Positions 12,001-18,500 of a DNA stretch of 64,000 bases are shown here, one piece after another. Numbering within the stretch: position 1 is the first letter of the stretch; each line of letters starts with the position of its first letter. Both the position numbers and the translations under genes were made by a program. The stretch covers positions 34,725,001 through 34,789,000 of the forward strand of contig NC_072807.1 of assembly GCF_028583425.1 (NCBI RefSeq), read 5' to 3'. Source of the DNA: Eublepharis macularius (taxonomy: Eukaryota; Chordata; Lepidosauria; Squamata; Eublepharidae). The notes under the pieces are model-generated. The model saw only the letters and a program-made list of their open reading frames with translations, was not told the origin of the DNA and made no database searches.

Positions 12001-12775
12001 GCACAAATCTCTCTAGAAGTACATAACCAGAGTTGTTATTATTATTTCATTTATATTATTTATAGTCCACCTTTCTCACCAAGAATCAAGGCATATTACT
12101 CAGCCTGAGTTGGTACAGTTAGCAAATAACAGAAGCTCAAGAGGGGCTTGAGGCATCACGTGTGAACCCACTTCTGAGAGAAGGAAGAAAAGAGAGCAAC
12201 CAACCTCATAGGGCTGTTGTGCAAACAATACAGAGAAGGGGAGAATGGTAGAAGCCGCTCTGAACTCCTTGGAGGAAGATGCACTAACTAAATAAGGGGC
12301 TTGAGAAGGGTTACCAGCTACAGGCAGGGAAATTCTTGGAAGTTGGGAAGGGTTAGGATTTGGAAAGGGGCGTGTACAATACTATAGTCCCCCCCCCCTC
12401 CAAAGCGGCCATTTTCTTCAAGAGGGCTGACCCTCGGGGCTGGAGATCACAGCTGTCATTCCGGGAGATCTCCCGGTCCCGCCTGGGGGTTGGCAGCCCC
12501 ACTGTGAGCCACTCCTGAGGGCGCTCCGAGGCTCTCCGCAGCGCCCTGTCCGAGCAGGACCTGAAAGGGCCTCTTCCCCCGCCGTGTGTCAGCGGGGCAG
12601 GCACCGAAGAGGCCCTGCCTCGGGCATGGCCCTGCCCGGGTTGCCTTGGTGAGGGAGAGGCAGCCAGCCCGCCGCCATCTTGTTCCCGTCCCTCCCCGCC
12701 GCGGGCCGCCGGCTCTCACCCTCTCCTCCTGGCCGCGCCGTTCCGCCTGCGTACGTCCCGCCGCTGTGACGTCAT
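1..12775 (-). CDS. SCAPER: SCAPER, 5' part of the gene (continues beyond the left edge)
   Basis: SCAPER is an ER-associated protein that binds cyclin A and is linked to cell-cycle and ciliary biology; human protein is about 1400 residues. Four exons are visible on the minus strand: 12720-12775 (putative first exon, open part only), 6920-6995, 5200-5317 and 4413-4483. The last two encode ASFQRSNSHDKVRKIVAEEG... and GKPKWQIGGKSKR..., closely matching the human N-terminus (MMASFQRSNSHDKV..., GKPKCQTGGKSKR...). Junction phases agree throughout. The conventional start Met is the last codon of exon 6920-6995. No later SCAPER exon was found in 1-4412, so the next intron is at least 4.4 kb. The gene is head to head with RCN2, as in human. 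Identification is firm; the start codon in use is uncertain. Confidence 0.93.
62..205 (-). repeat. tRNA-derived SINE, family C (partial)
   Basis: Read on the minus strand, this has the order seen in many copies in this window: a box-B-like stretch, then 'tctgccatggaagcttgctgg', then the 'cctcacagg'-type body. The copy is diverged. It lies in a SCAPER intron. Confidence 0.6.
214..300. repeat. Short foldback MITE (about 87 bp)
   Basis: The two halves are inverted copies: 'cagtctaagc' on the left and 'gcttagactgg' on the right around a short centre, with outer parts resembling 'cctaagcagagtta' and 'taactcttcttagg'. Four further full or partial copies occur at about 16.8, 36.2, 44.4 and 58.6 kb. 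Confidence 0.7.
1650..2065. mobile_element. Foldback (inverted-repeat) element, probable MITE
   Basis: Two inverted arms face each other. The left arm (about 1650-1755) has 'cccacaaggttccacggga', 'gctccccttgctcccc' and 'gcagccagagggag'. The right arm (about 1875-2065) has the reverse complements 'ctccctctggctgc', 'gagcaaggggagc' and 'cccgtggcaccttgtggg'. The small open frames here are by-products of this GC-rich repeat. The family was not recognised and the exact termini are unclear. Confidence 0.55.
4185..4399 (+). repeat. tRNA-derived SINE, family A
   Basis: It contains a box-B-like 'gggtttgattccccactcc', 'gaagccagctgggtgacc', 'cccacccacctcacaggg' and 'ctctgagtgggc', the order shared with copies at 24.6, 31.4, 46.5 and 54.6 kb. 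The head is truncated and a (CA)n tail follows at 4381-4397. It ends 14 bases from a SCAPER exon. Confidence 0.75.
4413..4483 (-). CDS. SCAPER: SCAPER coding exon (GKPKWQIGGKSKR...)
   Basis: On the minus strand, after acceptor '...ttctcttctcag', 71 bases complete a Gly codon and encode KPKWQIGGKSKR ITQGTQKTTKQ, ending at donor CAG|GTATGT. Human reads KPKCQTGGKSKR TIQGTHKTTKQ. This basic, Lys/Thr-rich segment lies in the low-complexity N-terminal part of SCAPER. The phase fits exon 5200-5317, which ends with one base of the Gly codon. Confidence 0.93.
4600..4930 (+). repeat. CR1-type LINE 3' region fragment
   Basis: It begins 'cttgtggaactcacagccac' and continues with the 'gcttgtgggccttc...gatgctggact' text typical of CR1/L3-like 3' ends. 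It is old and diverged, and untranslated here. A related fragment lies at 29.64-29.95 kb. Confidence 0.6.
5200..5317 (-). CDS. SCAPER: SCAPER coding exon (ASFQRSNSHDKV...)
   Basis: On the minus strand, after acceptor 'gaagag...cttcag', 118 bases encode ASFQRSNSHDKVRKIVAEEG RTARNLIAWSVPLESKEED plus one base of Gly. Human has MMASFQRSNSHDKVRRIVAEEG RTARNLIAWSVPLESKDDDG, so this is the most strongly conserved piece of the N-terminus. The donor is GATG|GTCTGT, a GT donor with weak +3 to +6 bases. The frame meets TGA soon after the junction, so splicing here is required. The initiating Met precedes this exon. Confidence 0.96.
5318..6919. other. SCAPER: SCAPER intron
   Basis: No repeat family, exon or RNA gene was recognised in this stretch. 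It contains scattered A/T homopolymers, for example at 6590-6600, and otherwise unique-looking sequence. Confidence 0.5.
6920..6995 (-). CDS. SCAPER: SCAPER second exon, ending with the conventional start Met
   Basis: On the minus strand the exon runs from acceptor 'cgtgttgcacag' to donor ATG|GTAAGT (76 bases). Only one frame is open. It encodes YDDFMGSAKNVISESVDAED followed by GYNTM, and the final ATG joins exactly to ASFQ of the next exon. Human SCAPER starts MMASFQ, so this ATG corresponds to the conventional start and the rest would be 5' UTR. An in-frame upstream ATG (...FMGSAKN...) could also initiate. The frame continues into exon 1 in phase. Coding status upstream of the final Met is inferred, not shown. 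Confidence 0.85.
9846..10060 (-). repeat. LINE 3'-tail fragment (CR1/L2-like)
   Basis: The text 'ccatttattagctgcctttctacctt' followed by 'gaagcttacaatataaaac' and an A/T-rich end is the reverse of a LINE 3' UTR with a poly(A)-like end. No coding remains. Confidence 0.5.
10083..10112. repeat. Short perfect hairpin
   Basis: CCACCAGGTAA at 10084-10094 and TTACCTGGTGG at 10101-10111 are exact reverse complements around a 6-base loop. No U-run or partner sequence suggests a function. Confidence 0.6.
10660..10985 (+). repeat. LINE-like 3' region fragment
   Basis: The order 'gcacatttataaaggtaat', 'aatggaacggttcaggaaggc' and, near the end, 'catctcaatgag' matches a related copy at 57.53-57.74 kb and a LINE tail at 58.44-58.55 kb. 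It looks like an old LINE 3' UTR. Confidence 0.4.
11215..11275. repeat. AT-rich microsatellite
   Basis: A run of imperfect (TA)n and 'cata' repeats. Confidence 0.8.
11598..11775 (+). repeat. tRNA-derived SINE, family C
   Basis: It has the 'gttagcgtgatggactggga' head, a box-B-like 'gggttcaaaacccc', and 'cctacctcacagggctcttgtgtgg'. It is diverged from the copies at 18.2 and 47.6 kb. Confidence 0.65.
11832..12045 (+). repeat. tRNA-derived SINE, family B
   Basis: The head 'ctgctctagtgtagtttttaagtggttgggctg', box B 'ggttcaaatccc' and tail 'aagtacataaccagagttgttattatt' match the cleaner copies at 38.1, 48.0, 56.8 and 60.9 kb. It is old. Confidence 0.65.
12320..12505 (-). mobile_element. MITE of the 'agggttgcca' family (partial)
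   Basis: It contains 'aaagcggccattttcttcaag', 'ggctggagatcacagctgtc' and 'gggagatctcccgg' and ends 'gggggttggcagccc'. Related copies lie at 13.04-13.44, 35.49-35.71 and 44.99-45.12 kb. It abuts the SCAPER CpG island and may supply part of its flank. Confidence 0.6.
12671..12682 (+). promoter_or_regulatory. SCAPER: YY1-type site
   Basis: GCCGCCATCTTG reads CAAGATGGCGGC in SCAPER orientation. It sits about 40 bases inside intron 1, the position where YY1 sites are often found in TATA-less housekeeping promoters. Confidence 0.55.
12720..12775 (-). CDS. SCAPER: SCAPER first exon, open portion (putative)
   Basis: A strong donor, GAGAGG|GTGAGA, ends an exon at 12720. Reading back, an ATG at 12773-12775 opens a frame, MTSQRRDVRRRNGAARRR plus two bases of Gly. 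This joins in phase to the open frame of exon 6920-6995. The 5' end of the exon is not determinable. The ATG overlaps the CRE, so transcripts may start downstream of it and this part may be untranslated or untranscribed. Confidence 0.45.
12767..12774. promoter_or_regulatory. SCAPER: Perfect cAMP-response element
   Basis: The palindrome TGACGTCA lies in the CpG island. CREB/ATF sites of this kind are typical near transcription starts of CpG-island genes. It overlaps the in-frame ATG of the putative SCAPER exon 1. Confidence 0.7.
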
Positions 12776-13044
12776 CTCTCCCCGCCGGTAGCCGGTGCGG
12801 CGGCGGCCACACTTATGCTGGCAGCCGCGTCCCCGCCCCTCCACCGAATGCGACGGAGCATGCGCTGTCCGCTCTGCGCGTGCTCAATCGCCGCGGGTGA
12901 AGCCTTTCCCTCCCTCCCTTTTTTTTGCCCTCGCAAGGTCTGGCACTGAGCGTGCTCGGTTCACCTGGAGCGTGCGCAGTAGCGCCGTCTGAAGCCACCC
13001 TGTCCTCTCCTATTTGCCCTCTTCGGAAAAGGGGTGGGCTGGAT

Positions 13045-13440
13045 TGCAGAGAAGTGCCAATCTCCAGGTGGTGGCTGGAGATCTCCCGGGATTACAATTT
13101 ATCTCCAGACGACAGAGGTCAGTTCCACTGGAGGAAATGACTGCTTTGGAGGCTGGATTCTTGTCAATTTTTACATTATTTATAGTCCTCCTTTCTCACT
13201 GAGACTCAAGGTGGATTACAAGTGTCGGTCAGTACAGTCAGTATTAAAAGACGTTTAAATACACATGTAGTAGGGTATATACCTGCAAATTTGCAAAGGT
13301 TTAAAACCAGCAGAAATCCAATACAGAGTTGAAGAAATGCTGAAATATTCCACTGAGCTCCCGTTCCTCATCAAACTCTGCCTTCCTCCCAAATCTCCAG
13401 GAATTTCCCAACTCAGAGTTGGCTACCCTTTGTTCCACGA
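13045..13440 (+). mobile_element. MITE of the 'agggttgcca' family, split by a LINE-tail insertion
   Basis: The left part (13045-13155) has 'ggagatctcccgggatt' and 'ggaaatgactgctttggag'. The right part (about 13385-13440) has 'caaatctccaggaatttccc' and 'gttggctaccc'. Between them (about 13157-13380) lies a minus-strand LINE 3' tail ('tatagtcctcctttctcactgagactcaagg'-type text, also at 22.45 and 52.5 kb). The insertion shows the MITE is older. Confidence 0.6.
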
Positions 13441-14482
13441 GATGAAAGGTTTCTAATTCCTCACAACTGGCCTCTTCCTCCAACCTGCCAGCCCTCATCC
13501 GCTGAGTTTCTTCACTGACATCCTTATTTTGTGGAGCACCACTCTCTTTAAACCACAACAACCAGTAGAAACAAGCTTTGGAAAACTATTTTTTAAAACA
13601 ATGTAAAGAGAAAATTCGCAGCATTCCCCCTCTAAAACCCCAGTTTGTACTGTACAGAACCAGTAACAACATAAGCTTTCGGAAACTTTTTAAAAGAATG
13701 TTAAAAGGAACTGCTAATTGGCAATATCCCCCTCTAAAAATCCAGTGCCAACGAATGAGAACATCAACAAGTCACAAAACATCTTACCTGCTAGGAATGG
13801 CTGTAAACAGGCGAGTTATTTTGTTGCTAAGGAAGTGTGGTTGAGCTCTGAGTAAACAGACACCTTGAGAAGGTACTCCTGGGATACTCCGCAGTGTAAA
13901 ACCCCTGTGTGTGGCTTACATCTTCTGGCTCTTTGGGGCTCAAAGCCACTTTTGCAACAGTTTGTTAATCTTAGCAAGCAACTTAAATGCTGCTTGAGAG
14001 TAAGAAAGGAGGCTTTGCTTCTCTGACCATTTTTCAAGGCTTTCGAGCTATCCGACAACCCCTCTTATGCCCATTAACGGAGTACACATACAAATCACAC
14101 AGACAAAATATTCAAGATTGGACTGGACTTTATTCCATTGTTTTTTCCAATTCTGTAAATAAAGTACATAAATCAAGATTATTGACACAACCACTTTAAC
14201 ATAAACAAACAGATCAATTTTTAAAATTACGTAATCTACCTTGAGTCTCAGTAAGAAAGCTGGACTATAAAAATGGAAAATAAACATTTTTTTAAAAAAT
14301 GTGTAACCCGCCTTGAGACTCAGTGAGAAAGGCAGACTGCTGGGCCATACAACAGGAAAATAAATAAATAAACGTACGTGCGTGCGTGCGTGCGTGCGTG
14401 CGTGTGTGTGTAAAAAAAAATGTGTAACCCGCCTAGAGGCTCCATGAGAAAGGCGGACTTCTGGACTACAAAGAAAGAAACT

Positions 14483-14574
<92 letters not shown>
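14483..14574 (+). repeat. (GATA)n microsatellite, first block
   Basis: 23 uninterrupted GATA units. Confidence 0.95.
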
Positions 14575-14846
14575 TTAAATGTGTAACCCGCCTTGAGGCT
14601 CAGTGAGAAAGGTGGATTTCTGGACCACAAAAAAGGAAAATAAATAAACAGGTGTATATTTTAAAGAAAAATGTGTAACCCGCCTTGAGACTCAGTGAGA
14701 AAGGCAGACTGCTGGGCCATACAACAGGAAAATAAATAAATAAATAAACGTACGTGCGTGCGTGCGTGCGTGTGTAAAAAAAAATGTGTAACCCGCCTAG
14801 AGGCTCCATGAGAAAGGCGGACTTCTGGACTACAAAGAAAGAAACG

Positions 14847-14865
14847 GATAGATAGATAGATAGAT

Positions 14866-14937
<72 letters not shown>
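14847..14937 (+). repeat. (GATA)n microsatellite, second block
   Basis: About 22-23 GATA units with one single-base-deleted unit near 14863. It occupies the same place in the second higher-order unit as the first block does in the first. Confidence 0.95.
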
Positions 14938-15169
14938 TTAAATGTGTAACCCGCCTTGAGGCTCAGTGAGAAAGGTGGATTTCTGGACCACAAAAAAGGA
15001 AAATAAATAAACAGGTGTATATTTTAAAGAAAAATGTGTAACCCGCCTTGAGGCTCAGTGAGAAAGGCGGACTTCTAGACCATAAATACTGGCAGAAGAA
15101 CTAAACAAAAGGCAAGCGCCCCGTGCGCGAAATGACGGAACTCCCAATTTCGGTCAGTTTAAGCGTTTG

Positions 15170-15427
15170 CGTCTCACGGGCGGCCTGGCCACTGCCCGGG
15201 CACCGCCGGCCTGCTGAGGGAGCCGTTGGCGCCTCGCCTCGCCTCGCCCCCTCAGCGGCCCAGGTCCGCGGCTCTCTCCTCCCTCAGGGCGGAGCCAGCA
15301 GCCGGGCCGCCCGCGGGAAGGAGGCGCCTCAGCCGGGCCGGGCCTCCTGCTCCTCCCCCGGCGCCTGAGGCGAAGCGGCGGCCCGGCTTCATCGCCGCCT
15401 CCTCCTCCTCCTCCTCAACGGGCCGGG
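15170..15427 (+). promoter_or_regulatory. RCN2: CpG-island promoter and 5' UTR of RCN2
   Basis: A GC-rich, CpG-dense stretch lies directly upstream of the RCN2 start and continues through exon 1 to about 15650. GC boxes such as 'gggcggagcc' (about 15288) are present and no TATA box is evident. Transcription is probably dispersed, as for a housekeeping ER protein. Confidence 0.75.
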
Positions 15428-15574
15428 ATGCGGCCTCCGTGGGCGCCGCCGCCTCCGCTGCTGCTGGGCCTGGGCCTGCTCCTGAGGGCGCTGGGCGGGG
15501 AGCCGCATCAGCACTTCGGCAGCGACGGCGAGCACCGGCCCGACTTCGACCAGGAGGCGCTGCTGGGGGGCCAG
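15428..15574 (+). CDS. RCN2: RCN2 exon 1: start and signal peptide
   Basis: It encodes residues 1-49, from [20 protein letters not shown] to ...[11 protein letters not shown], with donor CAG|GTGGGC. The hydrophobic core predicts ER targeting. The ATG lies in a CpG-rich context with G at -3. DFDQEALLG matches human DYDREALLG. Confidence 0.95.
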
Positions 15575-18500
15575 GTGGGCCGGCAGGGAAGGAGGCGAGG
15601 GGAGGGAAGGGGCGGCCGCCCCAGGAGGGGCCCGGGCGGCGAGGGAGGCGGTGGGTGGGAGCAGAATAGGCTCTATAGATACATATATATATATTAAAGA
15701 GTCCAGTAGCACCTTTAAGACTAACCAGCTTCATTGTAGCATAAGCTTTTGAGAACCACAGCTCTCTTCATCAATAGCAGAGTCCAGTAGCACCTTTAAG
15801 ACTAACCAGCTTCATTGTAGCATAAGCTTTTGAGAACCACAGCTCTCTTCATCAATAGCAAAGAGTCCAGTCGCATCTTTAAGACTAACCAGCTTCATTG
15901 TAGCATAAGCTTTCATCACAACTGACGCCACCATATGATCCTTGCTAATGTTATCTAGTTCCATAGCACTATTCTATACATTCCCCGACCCGTCAATAGA
16001 ATGTACATAATACATAATGTTGTGGGTACGCTTGCAATGCACTAAACCCACAACACTGTACATACAATGTACATACATTGTACATACACTGTACATACAC
16101 TGTACATCTACATGCAGTAGATAAAACGTTCCCAGGGCTGTGCATATATGCCTGAATACTAAATGTCTTGTGATGCTAATGTATGAGCATCAATATGTTA
16201 TATTGATTATATTACATGTTCATGTAAGTATGGTGTGTTTATCCGTGCAATGTGCTGTGCACATGTATGCACAGCTCTGGAGAGGTTTTATATGATGTAT
16301 ATTACACTCACTCACTATCTCTATTATACGCACATACACACAAGGGGAATGTTTTATATATTGCATTGCATTGTATATACATGTATGTTGGGATAGTGCT
16401 GTGGAATTACATGCTTCATACAAATTGTAAAGATATTCTGACGTGCACACAGCATTATAATATGTACATTATATCAATGGGGTATGTTTATGTGTGTGTA
16501 CTATGGAGGCATATTACCCATGCTCATTTGATCTGTGGTTCTATAGTATTTGTGTTTACGTATGTATATGTGTGTTTGTGTGTATGTATATATAATACAT
16601 ACAATACTATATGGGCACGTGTTTGTGTTTATATACATAGTACTATTTCTTTTCTGTGTGCGTGTGTGCTATGTGCTGTCAAGTCATCTCCAATCTATGG
16701 CAACCCTATGAATGAAAATCCTCCCAAATGTCATATCATTAATTCACTTGCTCAGGTCATGCAAAATGGTGGATCTCCATGGGATTAGATTGGAGTAACT
16801 CTGTTTAGGATTTCACTGTAGGATCGGTTCTAATTTTTTATGCTTTCCCTTCCTCTCCAAAGGAAGAAGTGGATGAGTTTTCCAAACTGAGTCCAGATGA
16901 GCAACAGAGAAGACTGAAAGCTATTATAAAGAAAATTGACTTGGATTCGGATGGCTTTCTCACAGAGGGTATGGAGGATGTGTGAAGTTTGACAGTGATT
17001 TAGGTTTTTAATTTTTAAAAAAATACAGGTTATGAAAAGCAAACTTAACAGCTAGTAATGATGAAATACATGTAATGGATTCTGTTTAGCGTGTAAGCCT
17101 AGTTGTTATGGGGCAGTAAAAGAATTATAGATCAAATTCTTAAACAGGAAAAGCAGTAAAGCCGCTTGGCTCTGTGTATTTGGGGTTGCATTCAATGTAC
17201 GTATGATCATTGTGTTCTTTAAATCATTGGGGAATGTCGCATGGTGTGCGGAAGAGCAGGAAGAAAATAAAAGTAATTCAGGAATATTACATCAATTCCA
17301 TTGAAGTCTGCAGGAGTGAGCAATCTATACCTTTACTCTGGAATGAGATCACAATCCGGCTTGTGGTGCTAACATTGGAGCAGTTTGAGATGTACTTGTC
17401 ACACGTGCAGCCCTTTGGAGCTAATTTTGTGTTCTCATACCAATGTGAGTGGGCAGCGAGCTGCTCCGCATAGAAGCAACAGGAGGAGATGTTATTACAA
17501 AAAGATTTCTACTTGAGTCTGTCTTCTCAGCAGAGTGATTTTAAACCCAGATATCTGTGCCTGTGGATAAAGTTCACAAGTTCTGTGTTTGTATTTATCT
17601 CTTTCTAGCAGCAATTGGCAAGGAAGTGTAGTGCGGGACAACTCTCTTTTAGAGAAAGCTAGATGATACTGGCTTTATTTATTAACATTTGGGGGGGGTG
17701 GAATTGAGGGAGCAGTTGCCTTATGTTCTAACTGTGTTTGGTGGCATCTGTACAGCGGAGCTAAGTTTGTGGATCCAGCAGTCGTTCAAGCATTATATTG
17801 CCGAAGAAGCTAAGCAGCAGTTTGGCGAATATGATAAAGATGGTGATGGACATATATCCTGGGAAGAATACAATATTCAGATGTATGACCGTATGATAGA
17901 CTTCGAAGAAGATTCTGCTTTGGAGGACACTGAAGAAGAATCTTTCCGGCAGGTGAGTCACCAAAGTACTGTCAGGTAGCTCTGAACTTTTAAAACCTTT
18001 TTGTCCCCATCTCATTTACACATACCACTGTATATGGCTGGCCAGTATGCTGCAAATGAAGTCCAAAGTGTAAGAATTCCTCTCTTAACCCTATTCATTG
18101 CCCACATTTCCCCTTTCTTGCTAACAATAATTATGCAACAATAACCCATTTGTTAAACAGGCTCCCAGTATGCCAGAAAAGATGGTCACCACAACGTTAA
18201 TTCAAAATTGTGGACAAGACATCACATAATCTGTCTAATGACATGACAGCCAGCGTGGCGTAATGGTTAGGGTATTGGAATAGGATCTGGGTGGCCCAGG
18301 TTCGAATCCTCACTCTGCCATGGAAGCTTGCTGGGTAACCTTGCCCCATCGTATACTCTCAGCGCAACCTACCTCACAGGGTTGTGGTGAGGATTAAAAT
18401 GGGGGAGAGGAGAATGATATGAGTCACTTTGGGTCCTCGTTGGGGAAAAAGGCAGGGTAAAAATTGAAGTAAAAAAAATAAACGTGTTTATTTACAAAAT

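Larger units (their letters stand above)
6996..12719. other. SCAPER: SCAPER first intron
   Basis: From 7000 to about 9840 nothing was recognised beyond simple runs: a short (CA)n at 8732-8750 and a G-run near 9040. LINE-tail fragments, SINEs and a microsatellite occupy parts of 9.84-12.1 kb, listed separately. The GC-rich open frames at 8.5-9.2 kb overlap on both strands and resemble no known protein. Confidence 0.5.
12500..12990. promoter_or_regulatory. SCAPER: CpG island, SCAPER promoter and first exon
   Basis: This is a dense CpG region with no long repeat, lying immediately 5' of the SCAPER exons on the minus strand. It holds a perfect CRE (TGACGTCA, 12767-12774), a YY1-type GCCGCCATCTTG (12671-12682) and GCGTGCGC/GCATGCGC motifs resembling NRF1 half sites. 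There is no TATA box. The long open frames on both strands here arise from high GC and are not genes. Confidence 0.8.
14225..15090 (+). repeat. Nested tandem array with two (GATA)n blocks
   Basis: A LINE-tail box beginning 'tgtgtaacccgcc' occurs at about 14300, 14420, 14580, 14672, 14785, 14943 and 15035. Three boxes plus a (CGTG)n run and a (GATA)n run make one unit of about 365-372 bp, present twice. The array ends about 100 bases before the RCN2 CpG island. Confidence 0.85.
15575..16862. other. RCN2: RCN2 intron 1
   Basis: It holds the CpG-island tail, an 81-83 bp tandem repeat (15698-15915), a TG/TA-rich stretch with 'tgtacatacac' tandem units (about 16000-16660), and remnants of a 5S-type SINE body and a foldback MITE (16660-16822). 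The 178-residue open frame here is a product of the TG/TA-rich sequence. Confidence 0.6.

Noticed and set aside
12353-12998. Several 60-118 codon frames over the SCAPER CpG island
   Set aside because: GC-driven open frames on both strands, none linked by splice sites to conserved exons except the short phase-matched one reported.
15226-15734. Long Pro/Ala/Arg-rich frames on both strands over the RCN2 CpG island
   Set aside because: They overlap the true RCN2 start in other frames; few stops are expected from very high GC.
16252-16788. 178-codon plus-strand open frame in RCN2 intron 1
   Set aside because: It lies in TG/TA-rich low-complexity DNA plus a SINE remnant; the product is Tyr/Cys/Val-rich with no family resemblance or splice context.
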